From an uncultured Clostridium sp. (lineage in GTDB: Bacteria > Bacillota > Clostridia > TANB77 > CAG-508): 62,920 bases of DNA. Position numbers and translations under genes: made by a program. The notes under the pieces were generated by a model that saw only the letters and a list, made by a program, of their open reading frames with translations, ran no database searches and was not told the origin of the DNA. Positions 1 to 8,027 of this stretch are shown in pieces. Location of the stretch: NCBI GenBank assembly GCA_930982035.1, contig CAKNJL010000005.1, positions 1-62,920 on the forward strand, given 5' to 3'. Position 1 is the first letter of the stretch, and each line of letters opens with the position of its first letter.

Positions 1-30
1 AAGCATTTTTAATGCTTACGAAATTTTTGC

Positions 31-84
31 TTATGAAAAAGTGTTTAAGATCCGTCTTTTTTTAGCTGATTTAATATTTGGCAT
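31..84 (-). pseudogene. rpsT: 5' fragment of ribosomal protein S20 gene, broken at the contig edge
   Basis: Read on the minus strand, an ATG at 84 follows a strong Shine-Dalgarno (GAGGAGGTG) and encodes MPNIKSAKKR, the near-invariant N-terminus of bacterial ribosomal protein S20. After that the reading departs from the S20 family and hits a stop at 31-33. S20 is about 85-90 residues, so nearly the whole gene is missing. The departure falls about 55 bases from the window edge, so a chimeric contig end is more likely than a real broken essential gene. The N-terminal identity is clear; what follows is unexplained. Confidence 0.6.
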
Positions 85-129
85 CTATAAGCACCTCCTC
101 TTAGTCATTTATTCATTTTAACATATGGT

Positions 130-158
130 ATTCTACCACATTTTTTTGTGAAATGCAA
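130..158 (-). promoter_or_regulatory. Sigma-A-type promoter for rpsT
   Basis: On the minus strand there is TTGCAT, a 17-base spacer, then TAGAAT, preceded by TGG (extended -10). It lies about 45 bases upstream of the rpsT start, a normal place for a housekeeping promoter. Confidence 0.5.
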
Positions 159-242
159 GTAAATTTTCCAATTTATTATTGTAATATCAAAAAAGTTATG
201 GTATATTTGATTATAGGAAATACAAATTCGTATAATTAAAAT

Positions 243-350
243 GATTGTACACAAATTTTACTCTAAGTAAAATTTGGCACACGAACAAAGACGCGACATG
301 ATAACTAGCTAAAATGATGGAGTACTGAATTTATGTCGCTTTTGTTCTGG
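243..350. repeat. Two adjacent inverted repeats upstream of rpiB
   Basis: The gene-free stretch 85-415 holds two palindromes. The first, at 253-277, has perfect 10-base arms (CAAATTTTAC / GTAAAATTTG) around TCTAA. The second, about 283-350, pairs GAACAAAG plus GCGACAT with ATGTCGC plus TTTTGTTC across a 40-base loop. A related GTCGCTTTGTTC arm recurs at about 2251, so this is probably one member of a repeat family. A TATAAT at 384-389 may serve rpiB, but no good -35 partner is visible. Confidence 0.5.
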
Positions 351-415
351 TATGGAGACATATATTTAGAAATAATTACGCATTATAATGCAATTATTAT
401 AGAGGAGTGATAATA

Positions 416-862
416 ATGATAGCAATTGGTTGTGACCATGGTGGTTATAAATTAAAAGAAGAGATAAAAAAATATCTAGATGAAAAAGAAATTAAATATA
501 TAGATTGTGGTTGTATGAATGAAGAAAGAGTAGATTACCCTAATATAGCAAAGGAAGTAGCACTTTCAATTCAAAAAGGAAAAGCAGAAAAAGGAATATT
601 AATATGTCGTTCAGGCTTAGGAATGAGCATAGTTGCAAATAAATTTAAAGGAATAAGATGTACACCTTGTTATGATGAAACTTCAGCTAAATTTTCTAGA
701 ATGCACAATGACAGTAATGTCTTAGCACTTGGAGCAGACTATGTAAGTGTAAATGAAGCAATTTGCATACTTAGAATGTGGATTGCAACTGAATTTGAAG
801 GTGGAAGACATGCTGAAAGAATAAAAATAATAGAAGAAATAGAAAACGAAAATATGAAATAG
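416..862 (+). CDS. rpiB: Ribose-5-phosphate isomerase B (RpiB/LacAB family)
   Basis: Interconverts ribose 5-phosphate and ribulose 5-phosphate in the cytosolic pentose phosphate pathway. The 148-residue length fits the family. The N-terminus carries IGCDHGGYKLKE, with the DHGG substrate loop. The expected cysteine is present in ILICRSGLGMSI, followed by NKFKGIRC and MHNDSNVLALG. The usual CGTGIG motif reads CRSGLG here, an unusual active-site loop. The ATG at 416 is chosen because AGAGGAG lies 8 bases upstream; the in-frame GTG at 407 overlaps that site. The wecA-like gene follows after 17 bases, so the two are probably cotranscribed. A LacA/LacB-like sugar isomerase role is possible because of the altered loop. 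Confidence 0.9.
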   Translation: MIAIGCDHGGYKLKEEIKKYLDEKEIKYIDCGCMNEERVDYPNIAKEVALSIQKGKAEKGILICRSGLGMSIVANKFKGIRCTPCYDETSAKFSRMHNDSNVLALGADYVSVNEAICILRMWIATEFEGGRHAERIKIIEEIENENMK

Positions 863-879
863 ATTATGGAGGAATTAGT

Positions 880-2116
880 ATGTGGGGAGATATTGCAATT
901 GCATTTTTACTTGCATTTATCGTAACATTTATGGCAACACCATATACCATAAAAATAGCACATAAAGTAGGAGCTGTTGATATTCCAAAAGACCAGAGAA
1001 GAATGCACAAAAAAGCAATGCCAAAATTTGGTGGTCCAGCAGTAATATTAGGTTTTTTAGTTTCAGTTATATATTTATTGATAGTAATGAGTATAGAAAA
1101 TTCCATTAATTTATTTCGGAATAGAACAATATGGAAAAAAATTATTGGGAATGTTTCTAGGAATATTAATAATTTCAATTACATGTGTAATTGATGATAT
1201 AAAAACTATAAAACCAATAACAAAACTTATAGGACAAACCCTATCAGCTATTGTGGTAGTTGCATTTGGTGTAAGGATAGAAGATGTAACATTACCATTT
1301 TTAAATACAATTCAAATGCAGGAATTGTTTTCAATTATAATAACAGTTATTTGGATTGTAGGAGTAACAAATGCAATTAACTTAATAGATGGATTGGATG
1401 GGTTATCTTCTGGAATATCAGTTATATCAGCAATCTCATTATTAATTATATTTGTACTTAATGATTCACCAATGATAGCAATATTATTGATAACAGCACT
1501 TGCTGGAGCTTTAGTTGGATTTTTACCATTCAATTTTTCACCAGCTAAAACTTTTATAGGAGATACAGGTTCAAACTTTTTAGGATTTTCACTATCAATT
1601 ATTTCTATATTAGGTGTTGCAAAAACATATACAGCAGTAGTAATTGTTTTACCACTTATTGTTTTAGGATTGCCTTTATTTGATACATTTTGGGCAATTA
1701 TTAGAAGACTGATAAAAGGAAAATCAATAAAAGCAATATTTAAAGCAGATAAAGGCCATCTACATCATAGAATAGTAGCTAAAGGGTTTAGTCAAAAGCA
1801 GGCAGTGTTAATATTATATGGAATAAGTGCTACATTTGGGATATTTGCTGTAATTATGTTAGAGAGTGGAATATGGAAAGCTTTATCATTCTTACTTATG
1901 GTTATAGTAGCGATAGCTTTAGGATATAGAAACTTTAAAACAGAAAAGTTAGATAATCAAAGATATGAATGTATAGAATGTAAATATATATATAATCCTA
2001 AATTTGGTAATGAAAAAGCAGGAATAGAACCAGGAACACCTTTTGAAGATTTGCCAGACGATTGGGTTTGCCCAGTTTGTGGGGAAGGAAAAGATATGTT
2101 TGAGATACATCAATAA
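880..2116 (+). CDS. WecA/TagO-like UDP-GlcNAc:undecaprenyl-phosphate transferase with C-terminal rubredoxin domain (frameshifted)
   Basis: An integral membrane enzyme of the MraY/WecA/TagO family, which starts wall-teichoic-acid or surface-polysaccharide synthesis by moving a sugar-phosphate to undecaprenyl phosphate. Family motifs are visible: [16 protein letters not shown], the catalytic VIDDI and NLIDGLDGL aspartates, [11 protein letters not shown], and KGHLHHR. The reading frame breaks at an A7 run (1135-1141). Removing one A joins WKK to LLGMFLGI and restores one continuous protein. After the last membrane segment the same frame runs into a complete rubredoxin domain: [13 protein letters not shown], then [18 protein letters not shown], with four cysteines in two CxxC pairs. 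ATG 880 has GGAGG 6 bases upstream. The family call is firm. The fusion is directly visible; its function is unknown. The frameshift may be a sequencing error, slippage, or a real mutation. Confidence 0.85.
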
Positions 2117-2153
2117 GATTTTAGTCGGTTTTTTGAAGTTTCATAGTGCTAAA

Positions 2154-2212
2154 AAACGGCATATAAGTATTTTATTATAGAAAAAAATACTCATATGTCA
2201 TTTTTGTTTTTT
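2154..2212 (+). terminator. Probable intrinsic terminator after the wecA-like gene
   Basis: The segment GGCATATAAGTATTTT pairs with AAAAATACTCATATGTC across a short loop, giving an imperfect stem of about 15 bp. It is followed by a T-rich stretch at 2201-2212. It lies about 40 bases past the stop codon. Confidence 0.5.
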
Positions 2213-2249
2213 ATACAATAGGAAAGTTATACTTTCCTATTGTATAAAA
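2209..2249. repeat. Perfect 19-bp palindrome, copy 1 of a small repeat
   Basis: Perfect 19-base arms (2209-2227 and 2231-2249) flank a 3-base loop. The centre reads ATAGGAAAGT-TAT-ACTTTCCTAT. A sequence of the same design sits at 31979-32017. It could also act as a second terminator. Confidence 0.55.
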
Positions 2250-2253
2250 GTCG

Positions 2254-2330
2254 CTTTGTTCCAATGGTTGTACACCATTTTGACTTCAATAAAATTGGAA
2301 CAAAACAAATTTATGGAAAGCCAAAGAGAA
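2254..2330. repeat. Inverted repeat plus a segment duplicated at 33.6 kb
   Basis: TTTGTTCCAAT (about 2256) pairs with ATTGGAACAAA (about 2295) across some 30 bases. Immediately downstream, the segment starting AAACAAATTTATGG and continuing through AAAGCCAAAGA is repeated at about 33611-33636. The rest of the gene-free stretch 2331-2520 shows nothing I can interpret. Confidence 0.4.
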
Positions 2331-2522
2331 AGGATAAAGGTAGTACAAATATTAAGACCTTCTGATTTATTCTCCAGATACAATAGATTTATTTATAATA
2401 TATAATCGAATTTAAATTATGTAAAATGTAGGAAATGATATTTTTTGATAAAAGTGAATATTTTAAATAAAGAAAGAGAATAATCCAGGGTTTTGAAGAT
2501 ATAAAAAGAAAATAAGTGATAA

Positions 2523-2551
2523 TTGACTTCTAAAGCAAATAATGATATAAT
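2523..2551 (+). promoter_or_regulatory. Strong sigma-A-type promoter for the glycosyltransferase operon
   Basis: TTGACT, a 17-base spacer and TATAAT, with TGA just before the -10 (extended -10). It is about 70 bases upstream of the ATG at 2624. Confidence 0.75.
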
Positions 2552-2623
2552 TTCGATGAATAGGAAAATATAGTTTTAAATGAATTTTAATATTATGTAC
2601 ACTTTATATAGGGAGGAGGAAAA

Positions 2624-3875
2624 ATGAAAAATGCTAAAAAAATAGAATTGGGAATAGGATTTGTAACAGGTAGACCAAATGCTTGCAATATAATAAATAA
2701 ATAAATATTATAAATCAATTTTAGAACAAGCAAAAAGGTATAATGAGAATGTTAATATTACTATATTCATTTTATATGATATTGAATATCAACAATGTGT
2801 AAAAGAAGAATTTTATAAAATAAATCCAAATGTATATAAAGATTTACATATAAAATATATAACACCAGAAAATATTGAAGAAGATAAAAAAATATTAAGA
2901 GGAAGATATGGATTTACTACAAAACAAGCTGATTATATGTTAGGATATGGTCATGCAAAAGGGAGAAATACTCTGATGTACTATGCTTTAAAAAGAAAAA
3001 TTGACTATTTGATTTTCTGGGATGATGACGAGTATCCAGTAGCATGTGTAAAAAGAAATGATGGAGAAATAGATTGGATTCCACAAGATAATATAATTAA
3101 ACATTTAGAAAATATAAAAAATGCGGATGTATCAGTGGGATATCATTGTGGTTATATTTCTCCAATTCCATATATTGAGTTAGATGAAGAGATTGAAGAA
3201 ACCGTATTTAAAAGTTATATAGAAGCAATAAGTAATGAATTAGTCGAATGGGATAATATAAAAAGAATTATGAAGGAAGATAATGGTGTAACATATGCAA
3301 ATCCTAATATTGCTAGAGGAAAAGGAAAATATGAAATTGGATTAGAAAAAGGAAGTAAATGGGTAGCTGGTTCAACACTATGTGTTAATCTAAAAAGAAT
3401 TGAAAATATACCAGCATTTTATAATCCGCCAGGAGCAAGAGGGGAAGACACATTTTTTTCGATGATGTTGGATAATTGCAAGGTAATAAAGACACCAGTC
3501 TATCATTTTCATGATGGTTTTTTAAAGTTTACAAGTATAATGTCAGGAAAATATCCTAAAAAATTGCGAAAGATTCAACCAAAAGATGAAAATGTAGCAT
3601 CAAGATTTTATAAAGCTTCTATTGGGTGGTTAAAATATAAGCCTTTATTGCTATACGTAAAAAATAAGAAAAATTATAATAATGAGATTGATAAAATTAG
3701 AGAAAACTTAAATGTAAGTATACCTGTTATGAATAAAATTTTTAAAGAACAGTCTTTTGAAGATTTACTAAAAGTCTTAAATGAATATGATGAAAATGTA
3801 CAACAACATTATAAAGAATTCCAAGAAACAAATAAAATATGGAATAAAATAAAACACAATATAGCAAAAATCTAA
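2624..3875 (+). pseudogene. GT-A-type glycosyltransferase, interrupted near its start by a 4-bp repeat unit
   Basis: The ATG at 2624 follows GGGAGGAGG and encodes MKNAKKIELGIGFVTGRPNA, a typical glycosyltransferase start. It stops at 2704 inside an (AAAT)n tract (2692-2706, about 3.75 units). Removing one AAAT unit reads NIINKYYKSIL and continues in frame to 3875, giving a protein of about 415 residues. The body contains FWDDDEYP, a DxD-type nucleotide-sugar/metal motif, and a conserved GARGEDTFFSMM block. It probably transfers a sugar during surface-polysaccharide synthesis, together with the downstream pyruvyl transferase. Tetranucleotide slippage in such genes is a known phase-variation mechanism, but the repeat here is short. 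Decay or an assembly error is also possible. Confidence 0.7.
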
Positions 3876-3977
3876 GTACACAAAGAAAACTTTAAAGCAA
3901 TTTTATGCAAAAACATAGAGTTTTTAGTAAGTAAAATAATCTGTATACTAGATTATGCAAAAGGGAGAAAATAAATT

Positions 3978-5030
3978 ATGAAAAAGATTTTTATAATGGT
4001 ATATCTAAGAAATAATTTAGGTGACGACTTATTTGTAAGTGAATTAATTAATAGATATCCAAATGTGAAGTTTTATATTGAAGTTATAGATTTAAAGTAT
4101 GCCAAAGCATTTGAAAAAAATAATAATGTAGAAATATCAGTAAATAGTCAAGAAAATTTTCAAAAGATAGATGTAAATAAATATGATGGATATGTATATA
4201 TAGGTGGCTCTATTTTCATGGAAGGTGGACAAGTATATAATTTAGATGAGACATGTTTAGAATTTACAAAGAAATGTAAAATGTTAAATAGACCATTTTA
4301 TTATATAAGTTCAAATTATGGACCTTACCAAACGCAAAGATATTTCGATTTATCTAAAAAAACATTTGAAAATTGTACGGATTTATGTTTTAGAGATAAA
4401 TATTCATATGAATTATTTAAAGATATAAATACAATAAGATATGCACCAGATGTGTTATTTTCATATGACATAGGAGAATGTAAAAAAGAAAAAGATACAA
4501 TAGGAATATCAGTAATAGATCTAGATATAAGGGAAAAATTAAGATACAAAGAATGTGAATATATTAAATTTTTAGTAAATAATATAAGATATTATTTAAA
4601 AAATAAAAAAGAAGTTTATCTATTTTCGTTTTGTAAAACTGAGGGAGACGAAAAAGAAATAAAAAAAATACTAGAAAAAATTGATGAGAGTGACAAAAAT
4701 AGTGTACATATTATTAATTATAATGGAAACATAAATGAATTTTTAGATGTTTATAAGAAAATGGAATATATGATTTGTCAAAGATTTCATTCTTTAGTAT
4801 TATCATATATATGTAGGCAGAGGTTTTATGTTATATCATATAGTAAAAAAATAGATAATATTATAGAAAAATTAAACCTTTGTAATGAATTTACAAGAAT
4901 AGAAGAAATTACTTCAAATAAAATAATTCGTGAGAATTTATTTTTCAATGTAGAAGAACATTGTCTAAAAAACATAAAGAAAAATGCAATGAAACAATTT
5001 GAAAAATTAGATGAATTTTTAAAAATATGA
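3978..5030 (+). CDS. Polysaccharide pyruvyl transferase family protein
   Basis: A 350-residue member of the CsaB-like polysaccharide pyruvyl transferase family, which adds ketal pyruvate to surface sugars. The evidence is overall shape: an N-terminal NLGDDLFVSELI, the glycine-rich VYIGGSIFMEGG, ISSNYGPYQT, CFRDKYSYELF, and the C-terminal CQRFHSLVLSY motif that is characteristic of the family. The ATG has AGGGAG about 10 bases upstream. It lies 102 bases after the glycosyltransferase, and a small palindrome (ATAATCT/AGATTAT, 3937-3957) sits between them. Its acceptor cannot be read from the sequence. Confidence 0.75.
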   Translation: MKKIFIMVYLRNNLGDDLFVSELINRYPNVKFYIEVIDLKYAKAFEKNNNVEISVNSQENFQKIDVNKYDGYVYIGGSIFMEGGQVYNLDETCLEFTKKCKMLNRPFYYISSNYGPYQTQRYFDLSKKTFENCTDLCFRDKYSYELFKDINTIRYAPDVLFSYDIGECKKEKDTIGISVIDLDIREKLRYKECEYIKFLVNNIRYYLKNKKEVYLFSFCKTEGDEKEIKKILEKIDESDKNSVHIINYNGNINEFLDVYKKMEYMICQRFHSLVLSYICRQRFYVISYSKKIDNIIEKLNLCNEFTRIEEITSNKIIRENLFFNVEEHCLKNIKKNAMKQFEKLDEFLKI

Positions 5031-5048
5031 AAAGATAGGAGAGAGATA

Positions 5049-5936
5049 ATGTCAGATAAAATAATCAAATTTTTAGCCCATAATGGCAAAATATCAGTAA
5101 TATGTGCAGATACAACTGAAATGGTAGAAAAAGCAAGACAAACACATGATATGAGTCCAGTTGTAACAGCAGGATTTGGAAGGCTATTAACAATTACAGC
5201 TATTATGGCAACAGAAATGAAAGGAATCAAAGATAAATTAACAGTTCAATTAAAAGGAAATGGACCAATAGGATTAATGATTGCAACAGCAAATAATAAA
5301 CCAATAGTTAAAGGATATGCTACAAATCCAGTAGTAGATATACCGCTAAACGAAGATGGAAAACTAGATGTTGGTAGAGCTGTAGGAAATGAAGGTTATA
5401 TTAATGTAGTAAAAGATTTGGGCTTAAAAGACCCATATATAGGAATATCTCCATTAGTATCTGGAGAAATTGCAGAAGATTTTGCAAATTATTTTGTGAA
5501 TTCAGAACAAAGAGATTCGGCAGTCGCATTAGGTGTGCTAGTAGATAAAAATGGAGTAAGAGCAAGTGGAGGATACTTAATTAATCCAATGCCAGATGCG
5601 ACAGAAGAGGAAATATCAAAAGTAGAACAATCAATTTTTAAAGCTGGAGCAATGTCAAAAATGTTAGATCAAAATTTGACATTAGAGGAAATTGCAAAAA
5701 AAATCACAGGAGATGAAAATGTTCAAGTAATAGAAGATGATATTGTACCAGAGTTTAAATGTGATTGCTCAAAAGAACATATGGAAGATGCTTTAATGAC
5801 AATAGGAAAAGAAGAATTGAAAGATATTATAGAAAAAGAAGGAAAAGCAGAATTAGTTTGTCATTTTTGTAATAAGAAATATCAATTTAATAAAGAAGAA
5901 TTAGAAAATATATTAAAAAGTATAAATAATAAGTAG
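5049..5936 (+). CDS. hslO: Redox-regulated chaperone Hsp33
   Basis: A cytosolic holdase chaperone switched on by oxidation. The 295 residues match the family from start to end. The core contains ICADTTEMV, GRLLTI, LKGNGPIG and VKGYATNP. The C-terminal redox switch carries CDC near residue 238 and CHFC near 270, the four zinc-binding cysteines. The ATG follows AGGAGAG, and the gene starts 18 bases after the pyruvyl transferase stop, so it probably shares that transcript. Confidence 0.95.
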   Translation: MSDKIIKFLAHNGKISVICADTTEMVEKARQTHDMSPVVTAGFGRLLTITAIMATEMKGIKDKLTVQLKGNGPIGLMIATANNKPIVKGYATNPVVDIPLNEDGKLDVGRAVGNEGYINVVKDLGLKDPYIGISPLVSGEIAEDFANYFVNSEQRDSAVALGVLVDKNGVRASGGYLINPMPDATEEEISKVEQSIFKAGAMSKMLDQNLTLEEIAKKITGDENVQVIEDDIVPEFKCDCSKEHMEDALMTIGKEELKDIIEKEGKAELVCHFCNKKYQFNKEELENILKSINNK

Positions 5937-5945
5937 CAGAAAAAG

Positions 5946-6611
5946 ATGGACAAGGATAGTTTATTAGTAACACCAGAGTTGAATAATATTAACAAATATT
6001 TAAAAAGTGGGACTAGAACTGAAATCACAGATGTAATAAATAGAAAAGCAAAGATATTAAAAGACAGAACAGATGGGCTAACAGTAAAGAGAATATTACT
6101 TTGGATGAACAAATATACATCTAGGCTACATGATGGAAATGATAATAGAAAGTTTAAAAGAAGTGCAACTGAAATTTTGCAATCAATGGAAAGAACAGGT
6201 TGTTGTGATAGTTGCACTTTATTTACAGCACTTGCAAGAAGTGCTGGGATACCAACTATGCAAATTATAACTTTGAGTAAAAGATGGGGAGAAGATATCG
6301 ATAAAGGTAGAAGAACAGAAACATCGGGTCATTTCTTTGTAGGTGTATATTTGAAAGATATACATGGAAAATTTAATTGGGTACTTGTTGACTCAGATAG
6401 ATGTGTTACAGATATTAGAGATGTTAGATTTGGACATCTAAACATTGTAGATAGAAATATAGGAGATTTGTATACTTTTGCATACGTAACAGATTATTTT
6501 GATGATTTAGGGATAGACTCAATAGAAAAAATGGCAGAAGTGCAACTTGAGGCATACAAAAGATGTGATAAAAGAAACTTTACAGATGTGTATGAAATTG
6601 ATGGTAGATAA
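5946..6611 (+). CDS. Transglutaminase-like superfamily protein
   Basis: A 221-residue cytosolic protein with no signal peptide. It contains the papain-like transglutaminase core: a cysteine in GCCDSCTLFTALARSAGIPT (about residues 79-98), a histidine in TSGHFFVGVYL, and an aspartate in VLVDSDRCV, the C-H-D triad order. Substrate unknown; the family includes peptidases and amidases as well as crosslinkers. It begins 9 bases after hslO with only a weak Shine-Dalgarno (cagaaaaag), suggesting translational coupling. After the stop, another frame (6614-6703) could encode an acidic/basic tail ending EEDLLDVTDINT, so the real C-terminus may be longer if a base is missing. Confidence 0.7.
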   Translation: MDKDSLLVTPELNNINKYLKSGTRTEITDVINRKAKILKDRTDGLTVKRILLWMNKYTSRLHDGNDNRKFKRSATEILQSMERTGCCDSCTLFTALARSAGIPTMQIITLSKRWGEDIDKGRRTETSGHFFVGVYLKDIHGKFNWVLVDSDRCVTDIRDVRFGHLNIVDRNIGDLYTFAYVTDYFDDLGIDSIEKMAEVQLEAYKRCDKRNFTDVYEIDGR

Positions 6612-6812
6612 GCAACAATAAATTTAATAAATCAAGTAGAATTGAAGAAAAAAGAAGGACAGGAGAAGAGGATTTATTAGATGTAACAGATATTAACACA
6701 TAAAAAAGGGAAGATTGGGAAGAAGTACAAAATTTAGTAACAACATTGACAAAATTTATAATAATGACAGTTATAAAAACTTGTGGTAACAATGCGAAAA
6801 TTAGGAGGATGT

Positions 6813-7679
6813 ATGAAGAAAAATGTAGAAGAAATTATAAAAGAGTATGAAAATAATATAAATAATGCAATAAAATATAATTCATATATAAATGAAGTAA
6901 GAGAATATAACGGTTACATATTTAAAGAAATAAAAGATTTAAAAAAATTTAAAAATGAATTACAATGGTTAAAAAAGCTTATGGATTTAAATTATTGTAC
7001 TCCAAAAATTATAGGGACATATAATCAAAAAATAATAATTATGGAAAAAATAAAAGGAATTGCAATAAAAGATGAAGAAGCAAAAGAACATTTGTATAAT
7101 ATAGGAAAACTGATGGCAAATTTACACAATATTCCAATTAAGCAAAATGTTAATTGGAAAAAAGCCATGATGTCAGAATATTTAGAGTTAAAAGAATCAG
7201 CAAAAGGAATAATGGAAAATAATATTTTTGAAATATCAACAAGATTTTTAGAACAAGAATTAGAAAAGATGGAGGTTTTCAAATTAGCGGTTATACATAG
7301 AGATATTAGGCCAGAAAACGTAATATATTCAGATGGAAAATACTATTTACTTGATTTAGAAAGTATGTGCATTGGAGATAGAGATTATGATTTTACAAGG
7401 ATGTTAAATCTATTAAATCAAAAGGAAATTTATCAATATGAAGATTTTAAAAATTTAATAGATGGTTACAGATACATAAATGATATAGAAATATCTGAAG
7501 GAAAATGGCAATTATATAATAGATTTTATGCTTTTAGGATATATTCTAAAATGTTAACTGGAAAAATAAATAGAGATAGTGAATTTGAAGAATATCTAAA
7601 AAATATTTTAATTACGAAATATGATAGAGTGACTGAATGGATAAAAAAATATAACTTAGAAAGAAAAAATGATAATTGA
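6813..7679 (+). CDS. Aminoglycoside phosphotransferase/choline-kinase-like small-molecule kinase
   Basis: A 288-residue protein-kinase-fold phosphotransferase. The catalytic loop is VIHRDIRPENVIY (HxD...N) and the metal-binding aspartate lies in YYLLDLESMCIGDRDYDF. These are hallmarks of the APH/choline kinase/CotS-like family, which phosphorylates small molecules. Substrate unknown; spore-coat CotS-type relatives are one possibility in this lineage. The ATG at 6813 is preferred because AGGAGG ends 4 bases upstream; an in-frame GTG at 6783 has no such site. A small ORF overlaps the 3' end. Confidence 0.75.
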   Translation: MKKNVEEIIKEYENNINNAIKYNSYINEVREYNGYIFKEIKDLKKFKNELQWLKKLMDLNYCTPKIIGTYNQKIIIMEKIKGIAIKDEEAKEHLYNIGKLMANLHNIPIKQNVNWKKAMMSEYLELKESAKGIMENNIFEISTRFLEQELEKMEVFKLAVIHRDIRPENVIYSDGKYYLLDLESMCIGDRDYDFTRMLNLLNQKEIYQYEDFKNLIDGYRYINDIEISEGKWQLYNRFYAFRIYSKMLTGKINRDSEFEEYLKNILITKYDRVTEWIKKYNLERKNDN

Positions 7680-7838
7680 ATATGCAAATAGAATATTTGA
7701 TTTTGAAGTATTTATATGTAAGGTAAAAAAATATGTATTATATGTTAATGATATGAAGAATTAGATTATATTGACATTGAAGCATTAAAAATCGAGTTAC
7801 AATTGGTAAATATGATGAAAAATAGGCGGAGTAAGTAG
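7669..7838 (+). pseudogene. Small unknown gene broken by a one-base shift
   Basis: An ATG at 7669 overlaps the kinase stop and reads about 28 codons (MIIEYANRIFDFEVF...). It then closes at 7764. A one-base shift near 7752-7756 continues as YEELDYIDIEALKIELQ... to a stop at 7836-7838, which would make a protein of about 55 residues. The overlap with the kinase stop favours a coupled small gene. I do not recognise a family. It could equally be chance coding in AT-rich DNA. Confidence 0.3.
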
Positions 7839-7900
7839 TGGTTTTTATAGATTTAACTGTGATTAGTTAATGGTGATAATTATTTTTTAAAATCCTCTAA

Positions 7901-7929
7901 TTGACAAATTTCGCAAATGTAAATATAAT
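7901..7929 (+). promoter_or_regulatory. Consensus sigma-A promoter for ppaC
   Basis: A perfect TTGACA, 17-base spacer and TATAAT. The leader (about 7936-8027) contains an 8-bp hairpin, GTTAGAGA / TCTCTAAC (7960-7993), without a following U-run. Confidence 0.85.
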
Positions 7930-8027
7930 AAGTAAGAAATATAAAAAAGGTATAAAAAAGTTAGAGAATAATACAATCTAATTAATCTCTAACCAGATTA
8001 AAACCTTATGAAAGGAATGTGAAAAAA

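Noticed and set aside
2302-2330. Cyclic-di-GMP riboswitch suggested by GGAAAGCCAAAG
   Set aside because: The GEMM tetraloop/receptor arrangement and flanking stems are missing; the segment recurs at 33.6 kb as part of an inverted repeat instead.
6614-6703. Separate small gene after the transglutaminase-like gene
   Set aside because: No start codon or ribosome site; it could only be a shifted C-terminal tail, which I mention in the gene entry.
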